Assembly: GCF_001266615.1 (NCBI RefSeq)
Contig: NZ_LGHZ01000010.1
Span: forward strand, 25,545-89,544
Direction: 5' to 3'
DNA length: 64,000 nucleotides
Origin: Kluyvera genomosp. 1
Lineage (GTDB): Bacteria; Pseudomonadota; Gammaproteobacteria; Enterobacterales; Enterobacteriaceae
Both the position numbers and the translations under genes were made by a program. Below are positions 54,266-63,076 of this stretch, piece after piece (position 1 is the first letter of the stretch; each line of letters starts with the position of its first letter). The notes beneath the pieces were generated by a model. That model did not search any database and had not been told where the DNA came from. It saw only the letters and a list, made by a program, of their open reading frames with translations.

Positions 54266-55804
54266 ATGACCAATAACCCCCCTTCATCACGTATCCAGCC
54301 CGGTGAATATGGTTTCCCCTTTAAATTAAAAGCGCGCTACGACAACTTTATCGGCGGAGATTGGGTGGCTCCGGTTGATGGCGAATACTATAAAAACCTC
54401 ACCCCCGTTACCGGCCAGCTTTTATGCGAAGTGGCCTCGTCAGGGACGCGAGATATCGACCTGGCGCTGGATGCTGCACACCGCGCAAAAGACAAATGGG
54501 CGCAGACCTCTGTACAGGATCGCGCTGCGGTTCTGTTGAAAATCGCCGACCGCATGGAGCAAAACCTGGCGCTTTTAGCCACGGCTGAAACCTGGGATAA
54601 CGGTAAACCGATTCGGGAAACCAACGGCGCTGATGTGCCGCTGGCCATCGACCACTTCCGCTATTTTGCATCCTGTATCCGCGCGCAGGAGGGCGGCATT
54701 AGTGAAGTCGACAAGGACACCGTGGCTTATCACTTCCATGAACCGCTGGGCGTGGTGGCGCAGATTATTCCGTGGAACTTCCCGCTACTGATGGCGAGCT
54801 GGAAAATGGCGCCCGCGCTGGCGGCAGGTAACTGTATCGTGCTTAAACCCGCGCGGTTAACGCCGCTGTCCGTTCTGCTGCTGATGGAGATTATTGGTGA
54901 TTTGCTGCCGCCGGGCGTGGTGAACGTGGTGAACGGCGCGGGTGGAGAAATCGGCGAATATCTGGCGACCTCAAAACGTATCGCCAAAGTTGCGTTTACC
55001 GGATCGACGGAAGTCGGCCAGCAAATCATGCAATACGCTACCCAAAACATCATTCCGGTGACTCTGGAGCTGGGCGGAAAATCGCCAAATATTTTCTTCG
55101 CCGATGTGATGGATGAGGAAGATACCTTCTTTGATAAAGCGCTGGAGGGTTTTGCTCTGTTTGCGTTTAACCAGGGTGAAGTCTGTACTTGTCCAAGCCG
55201 TGCGCTGGTGCATGAATCGATCTACGACCGGTTTATGGAGCGAGCCATTCGCCGGGTCGAGCGAATCCGTAGCGGAAACCCGCTGGATGCGGTGACGCAG
55301 ATGGGCGCGCAGGTATCGCAGGGGCAGATGGAAACCATCCTCAACTACATTGATATTGGTAAAAAAGAAGGCGCGGATGTGTTGACCGGTGGGCGGCGCA
55401 AGCATCTGGAAGGCGAACTGAAAGAGGGCTATTACCTTGAGCCAACGATCTTGTTTGGTAAAAACAATATGCGCGTCTTTCAGGAGGAGATTTTTGGCCC
55501 GGTGCTGGCGGTGACGACCTTCAAAACCGTGGAAGAGGCATTGGCTCTGGCGAACGACACACAATATGGCCTGGGAGCAGGCGTCTGGAGTCGTAACGGT
55601 AATCTGGCGTACAAAGTAGGGCGCGGGATTCAGGCTGGGCGCGTGTGGACCAACTGCTATCATGCCTACCCTGCGCATGCGGCCTTTGGCGGCTATAAAC
55701 AGTCCGGTATCGGTCGCGAAACCCACAAAATGATGCTGGAACATTACCAACAGACGAAATGCCTGCTGGTGAGCTATTCGGATAAACCGTTGGGATTGTT
55801 CTAA
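54266..55804 (+). CDS. aldB: Aldehyde dehydrogenase AldB
   Basis: AldB oxidises acetaldehyde and related aldehydes with NADP+; in E. coli it is RpoS- and CRP-controlled. The 512-aa protein matches E. coli closely, with the [19 protein letters not shown] segment, the general-base glutamate in LELGGKSPN, and the catalytic cysteine in [11 protein letters not shown]. The ATG at 54266 lies 6 bp after AAGGAG; the ATG at 54260 lies in the ribosome binding site. The 54147-54265 spacer carries its promoter. Confidence 0.97.
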   Translation: MTNNPPSSRIQPGEYGFPFKLKARYDNFIGGDWVAPVDGEYYKNLTPVTGQLLCEVASSGTRDIDLALDAAHRAKDKWAQTSVQDRAAVLLKIADRMEQNLALLATAETWDNGKPIRETNGADVPLAIDHFRYFASCIRAQEGGISEVDKDTVAYHFHEPLGVVAQIIPWNFPLLMASWKMAPALAAGNCIVLKPARLTPLSVLLLMEIIGDLLPPGVVNVVNGAGGEIGEYLATSKRIAKVAFTGSTEVGQQIMQYATQNIIPVTLELGGKSPNIFFADVMDEEDTFFDKALEGFALFAFNQGEVCTCPSRALVHESIYDRFMERAIRRVERIRSGNPLDAVTQMGAQVSQGQMETILNYIDIGKKEGADVLTGGRRKHLEGELKEGYYLEPTILFGKNNMRVFQEEIFGPVLAVTTFKTVEEALALANDTQYGLGAGVWSRNGNLAYKVGRGIQAGRVWTNCYHAYPAHAAFGGYKQSGIGRETHKMMLEHYQQTKCLLVSYSDKPLGLF

Positions 55805-55814
55805 GTGAAGTACG

Positions 55815-55842
55815 GGCCCGGTCACGTGCTGTTGATCGGGCC
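55815..55842. terminator. Hairpin terminator after aldB
   Basis: GGCCCGGTCA (55815-55824) pairs with TGATCGGGCC (55833-55842), one G-T pair, loop CGTGCTGT, followed by a weak TGTTTAA tract. It lies between aldB and the convergent small membrane gene. Confidence 0.75.
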
Positions 55843-55848
55843 TGCTGT

Positions 55849-56160
55849 TTAATCAAATGTTTTGACCTGCAGCGGTCGGAAGCGGCTGTAAATCCACAGG
55901 CCGAGGCAGATGATCGAGCCCAAAAATGCCGTAAAGAATACCGTGACCATCAGGCCGCTAAACAGCGCTACTGGCAGAGCAAGAATGCCGTGGATAGACT
56001 CATTGTTCCACTTCACCATATCGTAGCCAAAAATCCCCATCACGCCGCAAAACAGGCTAAAAATCAGCATAGGCACCGCAAGGCCGATGAGCATCAGGCG
56101 GTAGATGACGGAGGCTTTGACGCGTTTGATACTGAAGGCTGGCTGGACATCCTTGCTCAT
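55849..56160 (-). CDS. Small inner-membrane protein of unknown function
   Basis: I do not recognise this 103-aa protein. It shows three hydrophobic stretches: VIYRLMLIGLAVPMLIFSLF (about 18-38) then a short amphipathic loop, ILALPVALFSGLMVTVFF (about 59-76), and a final FLGSIICLGLWIYSRF segment. N- and C-termini are short and polar. It is not a DUF3302 protein (YiaW/YibI type). It ends just beyond the aldB terminator and is 94 bp downstream of the arabinofuranosidase operon in the same orientation, so it could belong to it or stand alone. Confidence 0.65.
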   Translation of the reverse strand: MSKDVQPAFSIKRVKASVIYRLMLIGLAVPMLIFSLFCGVMGIFGYDMVKWNNESIHGILALPVALFSGLMVTVFFTAFLGSIICLGLWIYSRFRPLQVKTFD

Positions 56161-56254
56161 ACTGATTCCTCAATGGCGATGGTTAACTTTCTCTCTGCAT
56201 CATGGAGGAATCTTTTTGGCCCGGCAAGAGGATCCTACCGGGCTTCGTAGGGGA

Positions 56255-58213
56255 TTATTTCCCTTCATTTACCCAAATGCGCATCTCTCCCTCCCCACGA
56301 TTGGCCCAGCTAAACCAAGGGATAAAAGTCAGGGTCTGTTCTTGTGACGTCGTGGGGGCGGTGTCGTAATGCCACAGTGATTGCCGCTCCGGGTGGCTGG
56401 CAGTGCGCTTAACGCCCTGCGCCTGTAGCAGCACTTTGTGGGCAAAAATACCTTTGCCTTCGCGTTCAGAGAACTGAGCGTTTTCCGGCAGCCACAGATT
56501 ATGCAGTTCTTCGCCGTTGTCAGCCTGCTCCAGACAGTAAACCAACGGCCCACGCTGAATCGCCACTTTCCCGGCGACGTGGCGAACCAGCGGGTTACCA
56601 TAAACCCGGCGCACGGGCATCGGCAACGTGAGGGTTAAGGTATCACCCTCAAGCCAGGTTCGATTGATATGCAGATACCCTTTCTTCACTGTCCCCGCGA
56701 CATCGCGGCCATTTAGCGCAACATGTGGATGCGTACACCAATCCGGCAGACGCAGCGCCAGCGTGTGGTTAATCGGATCCGGGGAATCAATCACGATCTT
56801 GACCTGATCCCGCCACGGATAGTTGCCGCTGATGCGCAGTCGCAGCGTCTGTTCGCCTACCGGTACTTCAGTGCTGTTGCCGATATAGAGATTAATAAAC
56901 AGCGCGTCATCACGCTGGGTGTAGATGTAGTGGCCAATCGAAGTTAGTACGCGCGCGATGTTCGGCGGGCAGCAGGCGCAGCCAAACCAGCGCTGGCGGA
57001 CCGGCTTCACGTGATCGTAGATGTGATTAAACTTCAGCGTTTTGGGGTGAACTTCCAGCGGGTTCACATAGAAGAAGTGCTTACCATCCAGCGCCATACC
57101 GCCGAGCACGGTGTTATATAGCGCGCGCTCCATCACGTCGGCGTACTGGCTGTCGCCTTCCATTTCCAGCATCCGGCGGGCAAACATCATCAGACCAATC
57201 GATGCGCAGCTTTCGGCATAGACCGTGTCGTTCGGCAGGTCATAGTCGCTGCTAAAAGCTTCACCACTACTCTGAGAACCAATGCCGCCGGTAATGTAGA
57301 GCTGACGCTGGGCCATGTTATTCCACAGCCGTAGACAGTCCTGGCGTTTGTTTTCATCGTTGCTCAAACGGGCGAGGTGCGCCACGCCGGTCATCAGGTA
57401 GACAAACCGTACCGCGTGGCCGATAGCAGTTTGCTGCTCGGCAATTGGCTGGTGCGCCTGGCTGTAGGGCTTATCCTTCACCATCCACGCGGTGCCGTAG
57501 GTGTTCCAGTGGGAGGTTTTACCGCGCTTTTCATACTCATGGTCGTAGAAGTGTGGCTGTTTACCGCGCTCTTCAACAAAGTAGTTTACCAGCGCCAGGT
57601 AGCGGGGTTCCTGCGTGACTTCGTATAGGCGCATCAACGCCAGCTCAATCTCCGGGTGACCCGGATAACCGTGGATCTGGTTCTCGCCGGTGCCGAAGAC
57701 CTGATAGATGTGGTCGGACAGGCGGCAGACGACCTCCAGCAAACGCCGCTTTCCGGTCGCCTGGAAGAAGGCGACACCGGCTTCAATCATATGGCCTGCG
57801 CAGTAGAGTTCGTGGCATTCGGCCAGATTGGTCCAGCGATCCTGTGGGGCCTTGACCGTAAAATAGGTATTGAGATAGCCATCGTCACACTGGGCGGCGG
57901 CCACCAGTTCAATCACTTCGTCGGCCGTTTTCTCTAACTCGGCATCCGGCTTCTGGCACAGCGACCAGGCAACTGCTTCCAGCCATTTCGCCACGTCGCT
58001 GTCCTGAAATACCATCCCGTAAAACTCACCGCTTTGCAGACCTGCGGCGATGCGGAAGTTTTCAATCGCGTGGCTCGGTTCAGCGTCGTCAATACGATCA
58101 TTGAGTGCATCCCACTGATAGGGGATCACCACATCGCGAACCAGCTGTTGATACTGGGCGAAAAACGGGTCGTTCACTTTTAACGTATGCAGACTGACTT
58201 CCATAACGGACAT
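56255..58213 (-). CDS. GH127 beta-L-arabinofuranosidase
   Basis: GH127 enzymes cleave terminal beta-L-arabinofuranose, for example from plant hydroxyproline-rich glycoproteins, using a zinc-activated cysteine nucleophile. The 652-aa protein carries the full active-site set known from Bifidobacterium HypBA1: E318 as proposed acid/base, E334 and C336 in YAESCAS, and C414-C415 in GCACCPPN. No signal peptide is seen (MSVMEVSLHTLKVNDPF), so it acts in the cytoplasm on imported saccharides. Start at 58213 has GAGGAG 6 bp upstream. It is 10 bp downstream of the transporter gene. Confidence 0.88.
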   Translation of the reverse strand: MSVMEVSLHTLKVNDPFFAQYQQLVRDVVIPYQWDALNDRIDDAEPSHAIENFRIAAGLQSGEFYGMVFQDSDVAKWLEAVAWSLCQKPDAELEKTADEVIELVAAAQCDDGYLNTYFTVKAPQDRWTNLAECHELYCAGHMIEAGVAFFQATGKRRLLEVVCRLSDHIYQVFGTGENQIHGYPGHPEIELALMRLYEVTQEPRYLALVNYFVEERGKQPHFYDHEYEKRGKTSHWNTYGTAWMVKDKPYSQAHQPIAEQQTAIGHAVRFVYLMTGVAHLARLSNDENKRQDCLRLWNNMAQRQLYITGGIGSQSSGEAFSSDYDLPNDTVYAESCASIGLMMFARRMLEMEGDSQYADVMERALYNTVLGGMALDGKHFFYVNPLEVHPKTLKFNHIYDHVKPVRQRWFGCACCPPNIARVLTSIGHYIYTQRDDALFINLYIGNSTEVPVGEQTLRLRISGNYPWRDQVKIVIDSPDPINHTLALRLPDWCTHPHVALNGRDVAGTVKKGYLHINRTWLEGDTLTLTLPMPVRRVYGNPLVRHVAGKVAIQRGPLVYCLEQADNGEELHNLWLPENAQFSEREGKGIFAHKVLLQAQGVKRTASHPERQSLWHYDTAPTTSQEQTLTFIPWFSWANRGEGEMRIWVNEGK

Positions 58214-58223
58214 GACAAACTCC

Positions 58224-59624
58224 TCAAGACTGAACGTGACGGGCGCGAAGGTCGGTAGCGATACGCGCCATCATAGGATTATTGAGCCGGCAGGCGCGGA
58301 TCGAGAACGCTAGCAGCAGGTGGAAGAGGGCGGGCAGCAGGGTTTCCATGGTGGTGATCCCGGCCAGCGATGCGGCGGTTTGATTTCCTGCGCCCGGCTG
58401 ATAGGCCACATAAATAAAGACCAGGCTGATAATGCCGGCGCTTGAGGCCCAGGCGAGCTTGATGAAAAACAGGTTAAAGGCGAAGTTCATGCCGGATGAG
58501 CGAACGCCGGTTTTCCACTCGCCGTAGTCATCAGAGAAGGCCATCAATGAGAAGTGTAGCGGCAGCGTAAAGCCGAGAATAATGCCGTTGCCGAGAATGA
58601 TGACCAGCCAGAGCGTCTGATACGCCGGCCCGGTAGGTAAGAACCACATACCCACGGCGAGTGCAGCCAGTATCAGGTTGGTGTAGTAGTAAAGTTTGAC
58701 GGTATCAAAGCGGCGAGAGAGCAGGTTGATGATCACCGACCCAAAAATGGAGGCAAAGGTCACCATCGTGAAGAATAGCGAGGTGTAACCAGTGGAGCCG
58801 CCCAGCACGTAGGTGATGAAGTACATGTAGCCGCCGCCGCGAATATTAAAGACGTTGATCAGCAGGAATGACATCACCAGCATGAGCAACAGCTGGTCAT
58901 TTTTACGCAGCCCGGCAATGTGCTCACGAAGGGTAAATTTCCCCATCATATCCAAAGACACACGCTCGCGAACCCAGAAGAAACAGCACAGGAACATGAC
59001 CGCAGCAATCGCACAGAGCACGCCGACGCCGTATTGATAACCCTGTGCGGTATTGCCCTGGCCGAGCGCTTTAACCAGCCAGGGCAGGCCAACGGAGACC
59101 AGAAAACCCGCTACGCCGCACAGCACGAAACGCCAGGCCTGGCAGGAGATGACTTCGCTGTGGCGCGTGGTCATGGTGTTGATGAGCGCGCAGTAGGGAA
59201 CGTTGATAGCGGTATAGCTCACCGACAGCAGTAAATACGTTCCAAAGGCCCAGGCGATTTTGACCCCCATGCTGGCGTCCGGGACAGTAAAGGTCAGCAC
59301 GCCAATAATGGCAATGGGGACAGCAATCCACAGTTGCCAGGGGCGGAAGCGTCCCCAGCGGCTCTGGGTACGGTCGGCAAGTACGCCCATGATGGGGTCG
59401 GAAATGGCGTCGAATACGCGCAGTACCAGGAATAGGGTACCGACCAGTGCCGGCGTGAGGCCGAAGACATCGGTATAGAAAAAAGTCAGAAAATTCATGA
59501 TGAGGCAGGTAATAACGGTACCGCCTGCATCACCGAGACCGTAGCCGATTTTTTCCCGAATCGACAGTTTATCGTCCAGTGAACCCGGCACAATCTCGCT
59601 GGTGGTTATGGGTGTAGCGGTCAT
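58224..59624 (-). CDS. GPH-family sugar:cation symporter
   Basis: The 466-aa protein is a glycoside-pentoside-hexuronide transporter (MelB/YicJ type) with about 12 membrane helices. Typical motifs are [12 protein letters not shown] near residue 25, [30 protein letters not shown] segments at about 70-95, and a DDYGEW motif in the second half. By operon position it imports the saccharide hydrolysed by the GH127 enzyme, probably with Na+ or H+. The substrate (arabinose-containing glycoside) is inferred. Confidence 0.88.
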   Translation of the reverse strand: MTATPITTSEIVPGSLDDKLSIREKIGYGLGDAGGTVITCLIMNFLTFFYTDVFGLTPALVGTLFLVLRVFDAISDPIMGVLADRTQSRWGRFRPWQLWIAVPIAIIGVLTFTVPDASMGVKIAWAFGTYLLLSVSYTAINVPYCALINTMTTRHSEVISCQAWRFVLCGVAGFLVSVGLPWLVKALGQGNTAQGYQYGVGVLCAIAAVMFLCCFFWVRERVSLDMMGKFTLREHIAGLRKNDQLLLMLVMSFLLINVFNIRGGGYMYFITYVLGGSTGYTSLFFTMVTFASIFGSVIINLLSRRFDTVKLYYYTNLILAALAVGMWFLPTGPAYQTLWLVIILGNGIILGFTLPLHFSLMAFSDDYGEWKTGVRSSGMNFAFNLFFIKLAWASSAGIISLVFIYVAYQPGAGNQTAASLAGITTMETLLPALFHLLLAFSIRACRLNNPMMARIATDLRARHVQS

Positions 59625-59682
59625 GGGGTGCTCCTCGCAATGTGGAGATGGCTCTTTTCAGTAGGGTTATTTTTGTAATGTC

Positions 59683-59728
59683 ATGACCTGTTTAATTTTG
59701 CCTGGAAAAGGATGACCAACAAGGTCAT
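59683..59728. promoter_or_regulatory. Repeated ATGACC half-sites upstream of the sugar operon
   Basis: ATGACC occurs at 59683-59688 and 59712-59717, and inverted as GGTCAT at 59723-59728, giving a palindrome ATGACC-N5-GGTCAT plus a third half-site 29 bp away. They lie in the divergent spacer between the transporter and its AraC-type regulator and are a candidate binding site. No binding is shown. Confidence 0.4.
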
Positions 59729-59863
59729 AAAGAAGTATAAAAAGAGGGTAATTCCGACTTCATAATAAAAGTGTGAAGGCGATCGGGTGTAAATCTATTT
59801 ATCGTTAATAATCAAATGGAAGATGTATTTTTGTTTCATGAATAAGCGGGATTTTTAATATTT

Positions 59864-60682
59864 ATGCTCAATCTATCCATAGCGCTTCCGATTAAGGTTC
59901 AAAACGGCGGTTTATTTATATCCCGAGGTGTTGGCCGCCACCCTGCACGCCGGTTGCGCTCTTGGGAGATTATTTTTGTCGAAAAGGGGACATTAACGAT
60001 CCAGGAAGAGGAGCGTATTTTTCATGTTTGTGCTGGTGATAGCTTGCTGCTGTGGCCGGGGCGTCGACATGTTGGCGTTGAGGATTTCCCGACAGACCTC
60101 AAATTCTATTGGCTGCATTTTGAAGTGACCGCGCCGACGACGCCGCATCCGCTATTAACCCAGCTTGCGATTCCCCAGCAGACCACGTTGCATGACCCGC
60201 AGTATTTAGTGGCTCTATTTCGGCAGTTCCTCAACGAGCAGGAAAAAATTCAGCGTAATGCTTCACTCGAGTTTATTTTGTTGCTGATTTTGCAGCATAT
60301 TTCTTTATCGGCACAAACTGAGGAGACGAAGGATGAAGGCGGCGCGGCCTTGGCGTGGCGTGCCCAACAGCTGATTCGAACTCGCTACCATTTACCGCTC
60401 TCGACTTCGATGCTGGCGAAAGAGCTGCATTGCAATGCCGACTATCTGGGGAGAGTTTACCGGCGGGTGTTCCATCTGACGTTAACGGAAGCCATTCATC
60501 GCCAGCGGGTGCGGGCAGCGGAAAAACTCTTGAGTCACCATGCGCGTTCGCTCAAGGAGGTGGCGGAGCAGTGCGGGTTCGCTGATGTGGGGTATTTCCG
60601 TCAGATCTTCCGTAAACATACCGGACTGACGCCCGCCGCGTGGAAGCGGCGGTATTGTAAGGAGCACATCAATTCGGCCTGA
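59864..60682 (+). CDS. AraC-family transcriptional regulator
   Basis: The 272-aa protein has an N-terminal cupin-type sugar-sensing domain (FVEKGTLTIQEEERIFHVCAGDSLLLWPG) and a C-terminal double helix-turn-helix (about 170-270) ending in the AraC signature VAEQCGFADVGYFRQIFRKHTGLTPAAWKRR (quoted here as position 225-255). It is divergent from the GPH-GH127 operon and most likely its sugar-responsive activator. Confidence 0.9.
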   Translation: MLNLSIALPIKVQNGGLFISRGVGRHPARRLRSWEIIFVEKGTLTIQEEERIFHVCAGDSLLLWPGRRHVGVEDFPTDLKFYWLHFEVTAPTTPHPLLTQLAIPQQTTLHDPQYLVALFRQFLNEQEKIQRNASLEFILLLILQHISLSAQTEETKDEGGAALAWRAQQLIRTRYHLPLSTSMLAKELHCNADYLGRVYRRVFHLTLTEAIHRQRVRAAEKLLSHHARSLKEVAEQCGFADVGYFRQIFRKHTGLTPAAWKRRYCKEHINSA

Positions 60683-60803
60683 GGCAAATGCCTGAATGGT
60701 TTGTGGCAATGAACAAAAAACGTGCCGGACCCCCGTCGGATCAAAGCAGGGTCATGGCGAGCTCTGGCACTCTTAGCGTTTATCCCCCACAGCGGAGTGG
60801 AGA

Positions 60804-61265
60804 ATGAACCCGTTTATTGTCGCTGATTCCCTGAAGTGTATTGGTTGCCGGACCTGTGAAGTGGCCTGCGTGGTGGCCCATCAGGCACAGCAGGCGTGCG
60901 CGAGCGTATCGCGGGACGCATTCGTTCCGCGTATTCGCGTGGTGAAGGGCAATATCTTTTCGACCGCGGTCACCTGCCATCACTGTGAAGATGCACCGTG
61001 TAGCAACGTCTGCCCAACCGGTGCAATTACCCGGGAAGCGGGCGACGTTCGGGTTGAGCAGTCGCGCTGTATCGGATGTAAGAGCTGCATGCTGGCATGC
61101 CCATTTGGCGCGATGACCGTGACTATCCAACAGTCACGGCCGCAGGCTATCAAATGTGATTTATGTCGCCATCGTGAGGAAGGACCGGCCTGCGTAGCGG
61201 CTTGCCCAACTCAGGCGTTGGCCTGCGTTGATGTTGGGCAAACTGCCGTGCCGAAATTAATGTAG
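60804..61265 (+). CDS. ysaA: 4Fe-4S ferredoxin-type protein YsaA
   Basis: The 153-aa protein has four Cys-rich [4Fe-4S] motifs: CIGCRTCEVAC near residue 13, CHHCEDAPCSNVCP, CIGCKSCMLACPFGA, and CDLCRHREEGPACVAACP. It matches E. coli YsaA (YiaI), a HycB/HydN-like electron-transfer subunit with no known partner. It lies alone between the AraC gene and convergent tpsB, which it overlaps by 9 bp. No molybdoenzyme or hydrogenase gene is adjacent. Confidence 0.9.
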   Translation: MNPFIVADSLKCIGCRTCEVACVVAHQAQQACASVSRDAFVPRIRVVKGNIFSTAVTCHHCEDAPCSNVCPTGAITREAGDVRVEQSRCIGCKSCMLACPFGAMTVTIQQSRPQAIKCDLCRHREEGPACVAACPTQALACVDVGQTAVPKLM

Positions 61266-62972
61266 ATTGTTGAAGTTCCAGCTTAAGGTCAGGCTATATC
61301 GCCAGTCGCGTTTGTGGGTATCGGTTGGTAGATCGCCGACCGGTCGCGCGGCTTCGACCGTCAGGCTGTAGTGCTTGTTATCGCCAAACATAATACCGGT
61401 AGCGACGGAGGCGAGCCGTTGATGTGGCAATCCGGGTGAGTTAAACCAGGTCTGTGCGGTATCAGCCAGTATGTAGGGCTGAACGGTCGCAACCCAGGTG
61501 CTCTCTTTACGTTGGTGAAGATAGCGCAGTTCAACCTGCCCACCGTAGCCATAATCGCCACTGGCCTCGCCGTCCTGATAACCGCGACCAAAGCGCTGAG
61601 CACCAAAGCTTACGCGTTCGGGTTCCGGCAGATCGTTGTCAGACCAATCACCCTCCATTGACGTCGACAGACGCCAGGTATCCGTCACCATCCAGGCCGC
61701 GTCGATATTGCTTTTCCACAGCGTAAACGACAGGTCGTTGCCTTGAATTGGCGCGGCGTCGGCCAGCGATCCGGCATTCACCCCCTGACGCAGTGTCAGC
61801 TTACCGTTGATACTGGCGCGCTCAAACGCCTGAAAGCCGCTCATGCCAAATTCCAGCGCCGGGTAACGTACGTGCGTTTTTTGTGTCACTGTGCCGAGTG
61901 TTTCATCGTTTACGATAACGCGTATGTTGTTATCGTTGCGGCGATCGGTGTAATCCATCCCACCGTTAACGCTGAGTTGCTGTTTGCCGGTAAGGATAAT
62001 GGGGTAACTAAAGGTCGCACCACCGTTGTATTGGGTTGTTTCCTGCCGGGAGTCGAGATAGCCGTTGGTAAAATTCAGTAGGCGCGAGTAGTCACGAGGA
62101 TCATCACGATAAAAGCTACCTTTAAGCTGCATCATCAGTCCCTCGTCGCTGAGAAACTGTTGGTAGTTCAACCCGAGATAAGATTTTCGCGTCGAGCTAT
62201 CCAGCGGAATCAGCGTCGCGACACCTAATTGATCACCATAGCTGGTCAGGTTGCTGAGCGAACCGTTGACGAAAGCTAAGTTCTGATTTCGGCGGGTGTC
62301 GAGTGTTGATGAAATGTCCCAGATATGCGGTTGATTACTGACGGCCTGCATGGCCGCGGCACCGTAAATATTCTGCGGCAGTTGGGCATTCGCGTCGACG
62401 GTGGTGCCGGGGGTGCGCGTCATCAGCTGGGTATAGCGGTCAAAAGTGGCCTGGGTAAGCGGTTTTTCCGCCATGATTTTGGCGGCTAGCCGCTTTAGGC
62501 GCTCTGCAATATTGGGATTGTTACTCTTAATATCGCTGTGGGCCACGTAACCTTCGACCAGGACTATCTTGATCGTGCCGCCTGCAAAATTGTTATCCGG
62601 TAGCCAGGCATAAGAAAGCGGGTAACCATCGGCCCGATAACGCAAGGTAATATCGTTTACAATTCCCGTAATGGTTTTTAAAGGGACCTGTTTATGTGCA
62701 TAGGGGGCAAAAGGCTGTAATAATTCTTTTAATGGATAAACTGTGCCACCAATAAATTGAATATGATCGACTTTAATCAGCGTGTCGGGGGTTAATTTAT
62801 TTTGGGGAACGCTGACAGTTAAACTTGGCGCGGTGGCAGGGGGGGCCTGCGGAGTACTATTATGCTCCGCTTTGGCTGGGTTATTTGGGTCAATTAACGC
62901 GGGTAATGTGTCGGCTCTGGCCATATTAAGCAGAGCGACCCCCGATAGCGCATAAACCAGGGTAGTTTTCAT
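61257..62972 (-). CDS. TpsB/FhaC-ShlB-type outer-membrane transporter
   Basis: The 571-aa protein has a signal peptide (about 1-20, ending ARA), a proline-rich linker, a POTRA domain (about 66-147, KVDHIQFIGGTVYPLKELL to VEGYVAHSDI), a second short POTRA-like segment, and a C-terminal 16-strand-type beta barrel with the L6 RGY motif at 463-465 in RFGRGYQDG. Such proteins secrete a partner protein across the outer membrane without energy input. The start is the ATG at 62972 after AAGGA; an extension to 63002 has no signal-peptide logic. It lies downstream of the Gly-rich repeat protein, its likely substrate. The last residues (WNFNNLH) do not end in the usual aromatic. Confidence 0.88.
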   Translation of the reverse strand: MKTTLVYALSGVALLNMARADTLPALIDPNNPAKAEHNSTPQAPPATAPSLTVSVPQNKLTPDTLIKVDHIQFIGGTVYPLKELLQPFAPYAHKQVPLKTITGIVNDITLRYRADGYPLSYAWLPDNNFAGGTIKIVLVEGYVAHSDIKSNNPNIAERLKRLAAKIMAEKPLTQATFDRYTQLMTRTPGTTVDANAQLPQNIYGAAAMQAVSNQPHIWDISSTLDTRRNQNLAFVNGSLSNLTSYGDQLGVATLIPLDSSTRKSYLGLNYQQFLSDEGLMMQLKGSFYRDDPRDYSRLLNFTNGYLDSRQETTQYNGGATFSYPIILTGKQQLSVNGGMDYTDRRNDNNIRVIVNDETLGTVTQKTHVRYPALEFGMSGFQAFERASINGKLTLRQGVNAGSLADAAPIQGNDLSFTLWKSNIDAAWMVTDTWRLSTSMEGDWSDNDLPEPERVSFGAQRFGRGYQDGEASGDYGYGGQVELRYLHQRKESTWVATVQPYILADTAQTWFNSPGLPHQRLASVATGIMFGDNKHYSLTVEAARPVGDLPTDTHKRDWRYSLTLSWNFNNLH

Positions 62973-63025
62973 GACGCATTCCTTGTGTATTTTATTGTTC
63001 AAGGATGATTATTGTTATTCTGCTG

Positions 63026-63053
63026 AAAAACGTGCCCCCATTGCGGGGGCACG
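63026..63053 (-). terminator. Intercistronic terminator between repeat protein and tpsB
   Basis: CGTGCCCCC (63031-63039) and GGGGGCACG (63045-63053) form a 9-bp stem, followed on the minus strand by TTTTT. It sits after the repeat-protein stop and 54 bp before the tpsB start. It should make the upstream gene much more strongly expressed than tpsB, unless tpsB has its own promoter in the short remaining gap. Confidence 0.85.
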
Positions 63054-63076
63054 GAAGGCATTAATAAATATATAGC

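Noticed and set aside
54971..55825. Minus-strand open frame of 284 codons opposite aldB
   Set aside because: Antisense shadow of a highly conserved aldehyde dehydrogenase; no ribosome binding site or domain.
56219..56242. GCCCGG/CCGGGC hairpin as terminator of the GH127 operon
   Set aside because: The stem is followed by an A run, not T, on the minus strand, so it does not fit an intrinsic terminator for that operon.
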